Assembly: GCF_023913515.1 (NCBI RefSeq)
Contig: NZ_CP099391.1
Span: forward strand, 2,976,001 to 3,040,000
Direction: 5' to 3'
Length of the DNA: 64,000 nucleotides
From: Natronococcus sp. CG52
GTDB taxonomy: Archaea > Halobacteriota > Halobacteria > Halobacteriales > Natrialbaceae
Shown: positions 34,094-42,535 of the stretch, in pieces
How positions within the stretch are numbered: position 1 is the stretch's first letter
How the letters are laid out: each line of letters starts with the position of its first letter
Program-made: the position numbers and the translations under genes
Notes under the pieces: model-generated
The model's input: only the letters and a program-made list of their open reading frames with translations
Database searches by the model: none
Told to the model about the DNA's origin: nothing

Positions 34094-34813
34094 ATGAGAC
34101 ACCGAATCTTCAACGAGGACGGCGAGGAGGAACTCGTCTTCGTCATGGGCTGGGGCAACCGATGGACCCACGAGAACGTCAGTTGGCTCATCGGTCGGCT
34201 GACCGAGGCGGGCTACCGCGTTCACGCCTTCGAGCTTCCGACGAACATCGACGACTTCAAGGCCGACTGGCTCGAGCCGATCGCCGAGTACGTCCTCGAC
34301 CTCGAAGAGTACCAGCTGCTGGGCCACAGCGCCGGTGCCCTCATCGCTCAGGCCTTGGACGGCGCCGACAATCACGTCTATCTGAGTCCGTGGTGGGGGT
34401 ACGGAGACCAGTTCCCGGAACCGCTGCTCGAGGCCGCCTCGCGCCTCCAGACGTCGTTCCCGTGCCTGCCGGTCGGCGAGATGGACAGGACCGCGCTCGG
34501 CGAGAAGGCCACCGATCACCAGCTCGCGACGATGCCGCGCTGGGTGTCGCCGGCGTTCGTCCGCGAGACCCGTCACGCACAGCAGGAACTCCTCGCGATC
34601 GATCACGACGCCGTCGTCTTCTGTTCGCTTCGGGATCCCGTCGTCAGTCTTCGACCGATCGGCGAACGGGTTCCCGCCGAACACGTGGTGCTCTACAACG
34701 GGGGTCACGAACTGTTCTCCTCCGCGGGACGGGAGCGCTACGTCGAACTCCTGCTCGACGCGCTCGAGAACGGGGCCGAGGCCGTCGAAGCGCGCGAAAC
34801 GGTTCCCGCCTGA
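34094..34813 (+). CDS. Alpha/beta hydrolase fold protein
   Basis: A 239-residue alpha/beta hydrolase. The nucleophile elbow GHSAGALIAQ, Asp in CSLRDPVVS and His in NGGHELFSS form a full triad. FVMGWGNRWTHENVSWLIG supplies the oxyanion-side loop, a Trp-rich variant of the usual HG motif. Esterase, thioesterase or lipase-like activity is likely, the substrate unknown. It stands alone between a thioesterase-like gene (divergent) and ncsA, 65 nt downstream. Confidence 0.75.
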   Translation: MRHRIFNEDGEEELVFVMGWGNRWTHENVSWLIGRLTEAGYRVHAFELPTNIDDFKADWLEPIAEYVLDLEEYQLLGHSAGALIAQALDGADNHVYLSPWWGYGDQFPEPLLEAASRLQTSFPCLPVGEMDRTALGEKATDHQLATMPRWVSPAFVRETRHAQQELLAIDHDAVVFCSLRDPVVSLRPIGERVPAEHVVLYNGGHELFSSAGRERYVELLLDALENGAEAVEARETVPA

Positions 34814-34878
34814 GCGGCCTCGCTCCCCTCGAGTGAGAGACGAAACGGACATACGCGCTCGTCGGTAACCTGTTCCCG

Positions 34879-35838
34879 ATGGATTGTAACCGGTGTGAGG
34901 AGGAGGCGATCATGCACGCCGCCTACTCCGGGGCACACCTCTGTGAGAACCACTTCCGGAAGTCGGTCGAAAAGCGGGTCCGACGCCGGGTGCGTCGGGA
35001 CGACCTCGTCCCCCACGACGTGACGCCGGAAGACCCGCAGACGTGGGTCATCGGACTCTCGGGGGGGAAAGACAGCGTCGTGCTCACGCGGATCCTCGAC
35101 GACACGTTCGCCGAGGACCCCCGCATCGAACTCGTCGGACTGACGATTCACGAGGGAATCGAGGGCTACCGGGACAAGAGCCTCGAGGCCTGCGTCGATC
35201 TCACCGACGAGCTCGGCATCCGCCACGAGGTCGTCAGCTACGAGGAAGAGTTCGGAATCAAGATGGACGACGTCGTCGAGGACGACCCCGAGAACATGGC
35301 GGCCTGCGCCTACTGCGGAGTCTTCCGGCGGGACATCCTCTCTCGATACGCCGACGACCTCGGTGCCGACCTCCTCCTGACGGGACACAACCTGGACGAC
35401 GAGGCCCAGACCGCGATGATGAACTTCCTCGAGGGCGACGTCGCCCAGATCGCCAAACACTTCGACGCGAGCCTCGGTCCGCTGTCCGAGCGCGGCGACC
35501 AGGACGAGTTCGTCCCGCGTGCGAAGCCGCTGCGGGACGTCCCCGAGAAGGAGGTCGCGCTGTACGCCCACGTCGAGGACCTTCCCGCGCACATCACCGA
35601 GTGTCCCCACGCCAGCGAAGCCTACCGCGGCGAGATCCAGCAACTGCTGTACGACCTAGAGGAGAACCATCCCGGAACGCGCCACTCCATCCTCTCCGGG
35701 TACGAGGAACTCGCCGGCATCGTCGCCGACGACCTCGGCGGCGAAGACGGTCCCGACCTCCGGGACTGCGCCGAGTGTGGCTCGACCACGACGCGTGAGG
35801 TCTGCCGAAAGTGCTCGCTGCTCGAGTCGCTGGCCTGA
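34879..35838 (+). CDS. ncsA: tRNA 2-thiolation protein NcsA (TtuA/Ncs6 family)
   Basis: A 319-residue PP-loop ATPase that activates tRNA uridine for sulfur transfer. The N-terminal zinc finger is CNRCEEEAIMHAAYSGAHLC; the PP-loop is GLSGGKDSVVL; CAYCGVF and the later LLTGHNLDDEAQT are family marks, and a C-terminal pair CAECG/CRKC forms a second zinc site. In Haloferax, NcsA works with the SAMP2 ubiquitin-like protein to thiolate tRNA. Its gene converges on ftsZ2 across a repeat array; the two are also neighbours in other haloarchaea. Confidence 0.9.
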   Translation: MDCNRCEEEAIMHAAYSGAHLCENHFRKSVEKRVRRRVRRDDLVPHDVTPEDPQTWVIGLSGGKDSVVLTRILDDTFAEDPRIELVGLTIHEGIEGYRDKSLEACVDLTDELGIRHEVVSYEEEFGIKMDDVVEDDPENMAACAYCGVFRRDILSRYADDLGADLLLTGHNLDDEAQTAMMNFLEGDVAQIAKHFDASLGPLSERGDQDEFVPRAKPLRDVPEKEVALYAHVEDLPAHITECPHASEAYRGEIQQLLYDLEENHPGTRHSILSGYEELAGIVADDLGGEDGPDLRDCAECGSTTTREVCRKCSLLESLA

Positions 35839-36067
35839 CCGTCCTCGAGCCGCGTATACGATTGTCATACGCTCGCTAACTGATCGCTCGAGCGGTCGAA
35901 ACGGAACCTCGTCCGGCGATTTTGCCTGCGTTATCATCGACTCAATCTCGAACAGCGACGCGACTGTCCGACGTGTCGTACCCCGTTATCGAATCGTCCG
36001 CCCCCTGTCGTCGGCGTCGTGACTCACGGTCGGTAGTCGTTCGAGAAGTGTGCGACCGGCGATCGGT

Positions 36068-36337
36068 GTGGTGTGTCGATCACCAGCGTCGTCGGCAGTG
36101 ATGTGTCAATCGCGGCGGTGCCGGATCGGTGGTGTGTCAATCGCGGCACCGCGTTGTGGTGTGTCGGTCGCCGACGACACTGGATCAGTGGTGTGTCGAT
36201 CGTGGGATCGCCGGTCGCGCGGTGTCGCCGTCAGCGGTAACCGATTAGTGGTGTGTCGATCGGTGGTGTGTCGATCGGTGGTGTGTCGATCGGTGGTGTG
36301 TCGATCGGTGGTGTGTCGATCGGTGGTGTGCTAATCG
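36068..36337. repeat. 15-bp tandem repeat array (GTGGTGTGTCGATCG)
   Basis: Six contiguous 15-bp units run from 36248 to 36337, the last diverged (GTGGTGTGCTAATCG). Five degenerate units lie before them at 36068, 36098, 36129, 36156 and 36188, spaced 27 to 32 nt, that is about twice the unit. The array ends five bases from the ftsZ2 stop, between the convergent ncsA and ftsZ2 genes. There are no spacers, so it is not CRISPR. The rest of the 35839-36342 gap shows no gene. Confidence 0.85.
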
Positions 36338-36342
36338 TCGGA

Positions 36343-37524
36343 TTACCGGATGACGTCGACGCCGTTCTGCCGCTCGAGTTCGTTCGTCCCGCCGTCGCTC
36401 TTCGCGCCGTATTGGCGCTGTTTGACGTTGTTGCTCGCGTCGAAGTCCGAGTCGTTCACTCCTTCGATGCTCTCACGGGACTTGTCGGCCTGTTTCTGCG
36501 TCGTCGGGCCGAGCACCTGGGCGCTCTGGACGCCCGTCATGATCGCCATGACGCGGACTTTGCCCTTGTAGTTCTCCTGAATACGGGCACCCCAGATGAC
36601 GTTCGCCGAGGCCTCGAGGCGCTCGGTGATGTTGTCGGCGATGCCCTCGGCCTCTTTCAGGGTGAGGTCGGGACCGCCGGTGATGTGAACGAGACCGCCG
36701 GAGGCACCGCGGTAGTCGACGTCCAGCAGCGGGTGGTTCATCGCGTCCTTGACGACCTCGTCGCTCTTGTTCTTGTCCTGGGTCTCGCCGACCAGCATCA
36801 CTGCGACACCGCCCTGGTTCATGATCGTGGACATGTCCGCGTAGTCCAGGTTGATCAGGGACGGCTGGGTGATCGTTTCAGAGATCCCCTTGACGGTCTC
36901 GGCGATGATCTGGTCCATCACCGAGAACGCCTTGCCGATCGGGAGGTTCGGGACGTAATCGAGCAGCCGGTTGTTGTCCAGCACGATGATGGAATCGGCC
37001 TGGTCGCGGAGTTTCTCGAGGCCTTCCTCGGCTTTCACCGTGCGGGCGCGCTCGACGTTGAACGGCGTCGAGACCATCCCGACGACGATCGCACCCTGCT
37101 CTTTAGCAATCTTCGAGACGACGGGGGCGGCACCCGTACCGGTGCCACCACCCATCCCTGCGGTCACGAACACGAGGTCCGCGTCTCCGAGGACCTCCTT
37201 GATCGTGCTCTGGGCCATCTCGGTCGCGCGCTCGCCCATCGACGGATCGCCGCCGGCGCCGAGACCGTTCGTGAGCGACTTGCCGACCAGGATCTTCGTG
37301 TCGGCCTCGATCATCTTCAGGTGCTGTTTGTCCGTGTTGATCGCAACGGTGTCAGCACCGTCGACGCCGATGTTGTACAGCCGATTGATCGTGTTGTTCC
37401 CGGCGCCGCCACAGCCGACGATGACGATCCGCGGTTCGCCGAACTCGTCGTCGTCCATGGATTCGTCCATCTCGCGGGCCTCTTCTTCGGCGTTCTCGAG
37501 TGCATCCTGAACGATATCCTGCAT
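36343..37524 (-). CDS. ftsZ2: Cell division tubulin FtsZ2
   Basis: A 393-residue archaeal FtsZ. The GTP-binding motif GGGTGTG lies at 125-131, with [21 protein letters not shown] before it and the T7 catalytic loop in LINLDYADM near 225-231. It has a long acidic N-terminus and a C-terminal tail ending GVDVIR. It polymerises at mid-cell; in haloarchaea FtsZ1 and FtsZ2 cooperate, FtsZ2 driving constriction. The ATG at 37524 (MQDIVQ) is 2 nt from the cdrS stop and is preferred over one 18 nt upstream that would overlap cdrS. The pairing with cdrS identifies it as FtsZ2 rather than FtsZ1. Confidence 0.93.
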   Translation of the reverse strand: MQDIVQDALENAEEEAREMDESMDDDEFGEPRIVIVGCGGAGNNTINRLYNIGVDGADTVAINTDKQHLKMIEADTKILVGKSLTNGLGAGGDPSMGERATEMAQSTIKEVLGDADLVFVTAGMGGGTGTGAAPVVSKIAKEQGAIVVGMVSTPFNVERARTVKAEEGLEKLRDQADSIIVLDNNRLLDYVPNLPIGKAFSVMDQIIAETVKGISETITQPSLINLDYADMSTIMNQGGVAVMLVGETQDKNKSDEVVKDAMNHPLLDVDYRGASGGLVHITGGPDLTLKEAEGIADNITERLEASANVIWGARIQENYKGKVRVMAIMTGVQSAQVLGPTTQKQADKSRESIEGVNDSDFDASNNVKQRQYGAKSDGGTNELERQNGVDVIR

Positions 37525-37526
37525 CG

Positions 37527-37706
37527 TTACACCTTGGCCCAATTGCGTTTGCCAGTTTGCTCGGCTCGTCCGTCGGCCTGCTCGTTGATCATCTCACGAA
37601 CAGCCGAACGGATGGCCTCGCTGCGGTTCGGGAACTCACCCGAGTCGACCAGTTGTTCGACCTCCTCGATCTGCTGTTTCGGAATTCGCAGTGTCACACG
37701 CTCCAT
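37527..37706 (-). CDS. cdrS: CdrS-like ribbon-helix-helix regulator
   Basis: A 59-residue ribbon-helix-helix protein. [20 protein letters not shown] is the beta-strand and helix A, and [16 protein letters not shown] is helix B. In Halobacterium and Haloferax, CdrS (cell division regulator short) is encoded directly before ftsZ2 and controls it. Here the stop lies 2 nt before the ftsZ2 ATG. The ATG at 37706 is used; the open frame extends upstream over a structured leader. It probably binds DNA as a dimer or higher oligomer. Confidence 0.88.
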   Translation of the reverse strand: MERVTLRIPKQQIEEVEQLVDSGEFPNRSEAIRSAVREMINEQADGRAEQTGKRNWAKV

Positions 37707-37725
37707 GATTGTATTCCCCGTTGGG

Positions 37726-37864
37726 GTAAGACGGTGTGCGCCCCTGTCAGACGCGCGGTGTCTTACACCGAAACCGCCCGACATCGGGCGGTTTCTGGCA
37801 GTTATCTGCCTGTGTAAGACGACCGTCTTACGCGACTAATAGCGAGACTGTCGTAGATATTAAA
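37726..37864 (-). promoter_or_regulatory. cdrS-ftsZ2 promoter and leader with four GTAAGAC boxes and a hairpin
   Basis: On the minus strand a TTTAATAT box A lies at about 37857-37864, so transcription should start near 37830. Two GTAAGAC boxes form an inverted pair with 4-nt spacer at 37814-37831, overlapping that start; two further boxes are at 37760-37766 (inside GGTGT-CTT-ACACC) and 37726-37732. A perfect 12-bp hairpin GAAACCGCCCGA/TCGGGCGGTTTC (37770-37795) lies in the leader. The spacing suits a repressor or self-regulation site for a ribbon-helix-helix protein such as CdrS or CdrL. Confidence 0.6.
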
Positions 37865-37904
37865 GCTTTCGCCCGGGACGAGCTTCTGTGTATTACAACA
37901 GTCC

Positions 37905-38462
37905 TTATTTAGGACGGGTGGTGTCCAGCACGTCCGCGGCAGGTGTCCGACGGCCGCAGCTCGGACAGAACGACCAGTCCGATCGAACCTCGTCGCCACA
38001 CTCGCAAAATAGCCGGTGGGACGCTTTCTCACCGCAGTTCGGGCAGTATACGTGCTCCGCGTCCACGTGTTCGCCACACTGTCCACAGCTGGTCTCACGC
38101 TCGGACGGACGGTGGCGGTCCTGCTCGGTGTCGGCTTCGGCAGCCGTGACTCGAGTCCCGGCCTGGTTCTCGTTCGGTACGTGTCCTCCTTCGAGCGAGA
38201 TCGAGACGTTCACGTCCTGCGGTTGGGGGGACGGCTGACGCTGTCCGACACGGTGATCGCCGAGTCGTTCCGTGAGCAGATCGTCGACACGCTCTCGGAC
38301 CAGATCGTCGATCGCGGTCTCGGCCGTCCGCTCCGGCTCGGACTGTCCCTCGTCTGCGAGGAAGGCTCGCAACGCCTCTCGCATGACCTCGCTTTTCGAG
38401 GCGTCGAGCTCCTCGAGTTGCGAGACGAGATCGTCGTCCGCCCGGAACGTGATCTTGCTCAT
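37905..38462 (-). CDS. cdrL: CdrL-like ribbon-helix-helix regulator with zinc ribbons
   Basis: A 185-residue protein. The N-terminal ribbon-helix-helix is MSKITFRADDDLVSQLEELD with SKSEVMREALRAFLADE. A variable linker follows, then two zinc ribbons at the C-terminus: CGQCGEHVDAEHVYCPNCG and CECGDEVRSDWSFCPSC. CdrL (cell division regulator long) lies upstream of cdrS-ftsZ2 in haloarchaea and is reported to regulate that operon. Its 3' end is about 200 nt before the cdrS ATG, with the cdrS promoter between, so it is probably a separate transcription unit. Confidence 0.85.
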   Translation of the reverse strand: MSKITFRADDDLVSQLEELDASKSEVMREALRAFLADEGQSEPERTAETAIDDLVRERVDDLLTERLGDHRVGQRQPSPQPQDVNVSISLEGGHVPNENQAGTRVTAAEADTEQDRHRPSERETSCGQCGEHVDAEHVYCPNCGEKASHRLFCECGDEVRSDWSFCPSCGRRTPAADVLDTTRPK

Positions 38463-38592
38463 TGTCGCAAGCTATCCCCCTGTTAACAGTCCACCTATAT
38501 CAATCATTCCTCTGCGAACGAATTACCGGAATGACACTACTACCGAGAATGATAACCCTTATGTCGTCTACGGCGACTACGTACGAGTGCAA

Positions 38593-38666
38593 CCGCCCTT
38601 AGCTCAGACTGGTAGAGCAGTCGACTGTAGATCGACTTGCCCCCCGTTCAAATCGGGGAGGGCGGA
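38593..38666 (+). tRNA. tRNA-Tyr (GUA)
   Basis: A complete cloverleaf of 74 nt: acceptor stem CCGCCCT/AGGGCGG with discriminator A, D arm GCTCAGACTGGTAGAGC, anticodon stem GTCGA/TCGAC with loop CTGTAGA reading anticodon GUA, variable region, and T arm with GTTCAAATC. No CCA is encoded. A TATG-containing AT-rich stretch lies just upstream. Its 3' end is imperfectly repeated at 39649-39671. Confidence 0.95.
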
Positions 38667-39225
38667 CTTCTCCTGCGAACGAACTACATTCGAGCGACGG
38701 CATTGGGGTCTGACCCATATGCGTCGAAAGTCGCCCGCGAATTGACCATATGGCCTGGTACACTCTCCACAAAGCGGGTTCGGGCTGACAAACGCAGGCC
38801 AGATGGTTAAAACCTGTTACCAATACTTCTTCGTAGTCACGATCGAGATAACCGATCCGAAAGATCAGACCTGAACCCACTCATCTGGGTCTCAGAGCCA
38901 CTTCCTGGCACGTGAGCGTAATACAACCGTCGTCGGTGCATTCAATCAACACACCCCTTCAACTGTTCTCTGACGGCGACGGTAACTGACGTTGCTTCTT
39001 TACGGTTTATGAACTGAAATAGCTCAGACCCACCCCTCCGATTTTTGGAGAATTGGTGTCGCACCAGGAGCACAGGTATCCAACGACCGCTTTCAGATTG
39101 CTTTAGGATTTCAGTTCGTTATCCAAAGTACCTACTTCCATTCTTGAGCTCGAGCTTGATTATGAGAAAAGGATTTACATAACAACCCGAGTGAGTGAAA
39201 CCGTGAGAAAAGCACTTTGAAGCAC

Positions 39226-39249
39226 TCTGAACCCGTCTGAGGGTTCAGA
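39226..39249. terminator. Perfect hairpin inside the island
   Basis: TCTGAACCC-GTCTGA-GGGTTCAGA is a 9-bp perfect stem with a 6-nt loop. It lies 74 nt beyond the stop of the 83-residue membrane-protein gene (minus strand), so it could end or stabilise that transcript. There is no T-run, so a terminator call is tentative. Confidence 0.3.
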
Positions 39250-39322
39250 CTGCGTTTCCCGGTCGTAGAAGTTGCGCCGATGGCCGACTCTCTACAGGTT
39301 ATCCATCCCGACGACATCGCCG

Positions 39323-39574
39323 TTACTCGTACAGGAAGTTAAGCAGGTACACGACAACCAGCATCCCGGAGATGATGAGGAGTGCTCCAGGGTTGAACAT
39401 GACCGCCCTGGAGGGGCCAAAGTAGGCGTTCAGAGTGAGACCCACCCATCCGGCCGTCATGAAGATCGCCATCCCCGCCAGGGTAAACTGGAGTACGAGG
39501 ATGAGGAAGACTAAATTCTCCCCGAACCGCCCACCATTAAACCGGAGCTTTGGGTCTGTGTTATTCGTGGCCAT
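39323..39574 (-). CDS. Small two-helix membrane protein in the tRNA-Tyr island
   Basis: An 83-residue protein with two transmembrane segments, LVFLILVLQFTLAGMAIFMT and ALLIISGMLVVVYLLNFLYE, the second ending at the C-terminus. The N-terminus is polar (MATNNTDPKLRFNGGRFGEN). The ATG at 39574 is preferred over a start 11 codons upstream. I do not recognise it. It is the only credible gene between the two copies of the tRNA 3' end, and its composition is less GC-rich than chromosomal neighbours, consistent with island DNA. Confidence 0.6.
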   Translation of the reverse strand: MATNNTDPKLRFNGGRFGENLVFLILVLQFTLAGMAIFMTAGWVGLTLNAYFGPSRAVMFNPGALLIISGMLVVVYLLNFLYE

Positions 39575-39823
39575 GGTACGTGGTCTGTACCTCATTGGTT
39601 TAAGCATTGTCGTGTTTCTGTACTAAGAATCTACCCACGTCTCACAGTGTTCAAATCGAGGAAGGCGAACTCTCGTTCGAAGCAGACACGGCTTGAGGCC
39701 ACCCACGGACGAACCGCGGCCAATCCTCTCAGGTGAGTCGTTCGTCTGACGGTAAGACGGCTATCGACGTCCGTCGTCCGACCGAGAATCGACGGAGTCC
39801 GTGCGAACAGTGAAGAGACGTGA

Positions 39824-40000
39824 TCAGTCGACGTCTTTTCCGAGGCTCTCATCCGCGAGTACGAAGTCAGCCGAGCCGCAACCACACTCTTCTCTTCCGA
39901 TCGGCTGAACCGCTCCGTTGGGCCACTCCCGCGCGGCGTATACGGAGGCGCAGCTGGCACACGCCGCCAGAACTCGAGAAACGTCGTCCCGTTCGGCCAT
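39824..40000 (-). CDS. Very small zinc-finger protein (58 residues)
   Basis: This short gene encodes MAERDDVSRVLAACASC followed by ASVYAAREWPNGAVQPIGRE, then ECGCGSADFVLADES. The four cysteines CxxC and CxC form a compact zinc knuckle of the kind found in the many haloarchaeal proteins under 70 residues. It ends at a TGA at 39824. The ATG at 40000 has a GAGAGGG stretch just before it that could bind the ribosome. I find no partner gene; these proteins are often regulators or RNA/protein-binding modules. The call rests on the cysteine pattern and acidic composition. Confidence 0.6.
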   Translation of the reverse strand: MAERDDVSRVLAACASCASVYAAREWPNGAVQPIGREECGCGSADFVLADESLGKDVD

Positions 40001-41389
40001 CCCTCTCGACGAATACTACGTGAGAACTCTAAAAATAGTTTGCCCCGCCGTAAACACGTTCGCGGACCGAGCAACTGCACAGCAACTACACGCAACGCCG
40101 GTAATTTGCGGACGGTCTCCGATGAGTTCGTCCGCGCTCTCCGTAAGAGTCCGCGCACGCGAGCGCTGGCCGCGCCCTCGAGTACCGCCAGCCCTCCGCC
40201 GAGATAGTGACAGGCTAACGACGAGATCGGCATCGGGTCGACTGACGGCCGATAATACGGCGATGTTTCGGTCGAGAGAACGGTTCCGGTCGACGCTCCG
40301 AAATACGAAACGAGCGATGAATCGACGGTGTCGGGTGGAAATCACGACAATCCGGCCAAATGGTGTGTAACTCGGAACCACTGTCGCCGCGTTCAATACC
40401 CCTGCGTCTCCTGGACGAGCATGCCGGAGGTTAGAGATCCCACGGCCACGGCCGAATGGCGTCTTCGTGGCGCCCGTTCGGCCGCTTATGACACACCACC
40501 TGCCGTTCGGGAGTTCTCTACCGGGCATTCCTATCGATGACGCACGAAGAGCGATAGAAGACGGCGGCGTGTGAAACGTGCGGGGCGATCCGTGTCGCCT
40601 GGATACTGTCCGACGGGAGCGTCGTTCCGGTTAGTACCACCGTCAAATGTGAGTGTGACAGGACTGTACTACGCGTGTTCGAAGGAATCGAGACGTACCA
40701 GACGAGGAGTGAAAGACGGCCACCCCCTCGAGGACGTGCTGGCCCGCTGGACAGCGTTCAACTCGGCCGTATCACGTTTTACGCGAATCCGAATTACGGT
40801 TGTCTCGCTGGTAGCTCGAGTTCGATATAATTTCAAGCGAAAGTATTATAATCTTATCCGCAGTACCTGAAAACGAGCTGGCTGGTAAACGAGGTGGTGG
40901 ATCGGCCCCAGTCCAGCTTACCTGCACCCTTCGTTCGTGGATCACCGGACCCGGGTAGCGATCGCTGAAGTGGACGTCGCTACGGGCCCGACTCTCTCGA
41001 GCGTCTCGTCCTCGACGGTGCGAGTCCCTGTACGACCGAACCCAATCAATTATGCAAAACCGTTATACATACGATCGTTGATATCTCGAACTGGGCTGGG
41101 ACGGTAGGTGGTAATCATACTGCGAAGCCCGGCCCGATTTTCCGAAATCGCGCTCCGGGAGCGTGTCGACGTCGAGGGAACCGTTCGAGAGCATCGTTCC
41201 TGCGGTAGCGGAAGCGAAACGGGCGGTAACCGGCGGCTCACCGCTACTACCGCGGGATGTGAGACGACGTGCGGGAAGAAGAGCCGCGGAATGTGACAAA
41301 CCGCACATCGAGAGGTTCGAAGTCGAAGTCCGTTCGGGCACGCTCTCGCCGGCAGACCGCTTTTGCCCCGTCTCGTGATAGCTACGGCC
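40001..41389. other. Gene-poor region next to the island
   Basis: About 1.4 kb without a gene I can support. The open frames here (for example minus 40016-40528 and plus 40571-40870) are short, rich in Arg/Ser and lack the acidic bias of real genes in this genome. Several AT-rich stretches (for example 40830-40865) interrupt it. It may be decayed accessory DNA continuing from the tRNA-Tyr island, or untranslated regulatory sequence. Confidence 0.45.
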
Positions 41390-41776
41390 ATGAGCGAGGA
41401 CGGACCGAGCCGCGACCGCGCACAGGATCGTGCCGAACAGCGCAAATCTCGGCGGGCCGCCGAGACGGAGTCGATCCTCGAGGACGTCGAACGCCACCTC
41501 GGAGAGCTCGAGTATCCGGTCACGAGCGAGGAGATCGCCTCCGAGTACGGCAGTGAGCCGATCGACATGCCGAACGAGACGGAGTCGCTCGGAAGCGTCT
41601 TCGATCGGCTGGCCGGCGAAGAGTACGACTCGCCCGAGGAGGTTCGCGAAGCCGTCTACGGCGAGGTGACGGGCGAGGCCGGGAGCCAAGGGGAGGCGAA
41701 TCCCGAACGCGATCTCGAGCAATTGGACGAGCAGAAGCAGGGGTCGGCCAGCGAAAGCGGCGGCGACGCGCTCTGA
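41390..41776 (+). CDS. Conserved acidic haloarchaeal protein (DUF5789-like)
   Basis: A 128-residue soluble protein. The middle part SILEDVERHLGELEYPVTSE followed by EIASEYGSEPIDMPNETESL resembles a small haloarchaeal domain of unknown function (I recall it as DUF5789-like; uncertain). The tail is low-complexity and acidic. The ATG at 41390 is used, with nine extra in-frame codons before it not conserved in character. It lies 69 nt before aIF2-beta but has no obvious operon link. No motif indicates a function. Confidence 0.6.
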   Translation: MSEDGPSRDRAQDRAEQRKSRRAAETESILEDVERHLGELEYPVTSEEIASEYGSEPIDMPNETESLGSVFDRLAGEEYDSPEEVREAVYGEVTGEAGSQGEANPERDLEQLDEQKQGSASESGGDAL

Positions 41777-41845
41777 GCCGGTCGGTTCGGGGGCGACGAC
41801 CGTGAGAGCAGAACCGATTTACGTCAGGGTCGTTTTCACTCGAGT

Positions 41846-42457
41846 ATGGATTACGAATCGAGTCTCAACCGAGCGATGGACGAAGTGCCGGACATCGGCG
41901 GCGACGAGAGCCGCCTGGAGATTCCGGATCCGGAAACGCAGAAAGACGGCGCGTTTACGCGGTTTACGAACCTGGACGACATCGCCGACGTGCTTTCGCG
42001 CGACGACGAACACGTCCACCGGTTCATCCAGCGCGAGATGGGGACCAGCGGCAAACTCGAGAACGGCCGCGGCCGGTACAACGGAACGTTCTCCGAACAG
42101 GACTTCAGCGCGGCGATCGACGCCTACGTCGACGAGTACGTCCTGTGTTCGGAGTGTGGCCTGCCGGACACCCGTCTCGTCCGCGAGGACCGCACCCCGA
42201 TGCTTCGCTGTGACGCCTGTGGTGCGTTCCGTCCCGTCACGAAGCGCTCCTCGAGCAGCCAGCAACAACAGCAGGCCGACGCCGTCGAGGAGGGTAACAC
42301 CTACACGGTCGAGATCACCGGCACCGGGCGCAAGGGCGACGGTGTCGCGGAGAAGGGGAACTACACGATCTTCGTCCCCGGTTCGGAGGAGGGAGACGTC
42401 GTCGACATCTACATCAAAAACATTTCCGGAAACCTGGCGTTCGCTCGACTCGCCTGA
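41846..42457 (+). CDS. Translation initiation factor aIF2 subunit beta with C-terminal TRAM domain
   Basis: A 203-residue protein. Residues 1-135 are the aIF2-beta core: MDYESSLNRAMDEVPDI, FTNLDDIADVLSRDDEHVHR and the zinc ribbon CSECGLPDTRLV..LRCDACG. A Gln/Ser-rich linker follows, then a TRAM domain (about 148-203, VEITGTGRKGDGVAEKGNYT, GDVVDIYIKNISGN) typical of RNA-binding accessory domains in archaea. aIF2-beta helps deliver initiator tRNA to the 30S subunit. Classical aIF2-beta ends after the zinc ribbon; the TRAM addition is a haloarchaeal feature. Confidence 0.9.
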   Translation: MDYESSLNRAMDEVPDIGGDESRLEIPDPETQKDGAFTRFTNLDDIADVLSRDDEHVHRFIQREMGTSGKLENGRGRYNGTFSEQDFSAAIDAYVDEYVLCSECGLPDTRLVREDRTPMLRCDACGAFRPVTKRSSSSQQQQQADAVEEGNTYTVEITGTGRKGDGVAEKGNYTIFVPGSEEGDVVDIYIKNISGNLAFARLA

Positions 42458-42535
42458 TTCGGCGACTCGTCCGTTCTTCCGGTTCGTCTCACTGACCGTG
42501 AGGGGTCCGTACGGGTCGGCCGTCGTTGTCGCTCG

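Larger units (their letters stand above)
38646..39671. mobile_element. Remnant island at the tRNA-Tyr 3' end, flanked by a 23-bp imperfect direct repeat
   Basis: The tRNA-Tyr 3' end (38646-38668) and 39649-39671 match at 20 of 23 positions, and all three differences are G in the tRNA and A in the distal copy. The about 1 kb between them is lower in GC than its surroundings and holds one small membrane-protein gene. No integrase is left. This is the pattern of tRNA-targeted integration followed by decay. The stretch 38669-39322 contains no gene I can support. Confidence 0.55.

Noticed and set aside
36068-36337. Possible CRISPR array
   Set aside because: Units are only 15 bp and directly adjacent, with no spacers and no cas genes nearby.
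36253-37839. 528-residue plus-strand frame opposite ftsZ2
   Set aside because: It is the antisense shadow of ftsZ2 and cdrS; its repetitive start comes from the 15-bp array.
38599-38880. Minus-strand 93-residue open frame over tRNA-Tyr
   Set aside because: It runs through the antisense of the tRNA and ends in the sequence that such artefacts typically give.
39631-40528. Two minus-strand frames of 170-200 residues
   Set aside because: They are rich in Arg and Ser, lack acidic bias and motifs, and one overlaps the better-supported zinc-finger gene in another frame.
40571-40870. Plus-strand 99-residue frame
   Set aside because: Basic composition, no family character, and an AT-rich end; not supported as a gene.
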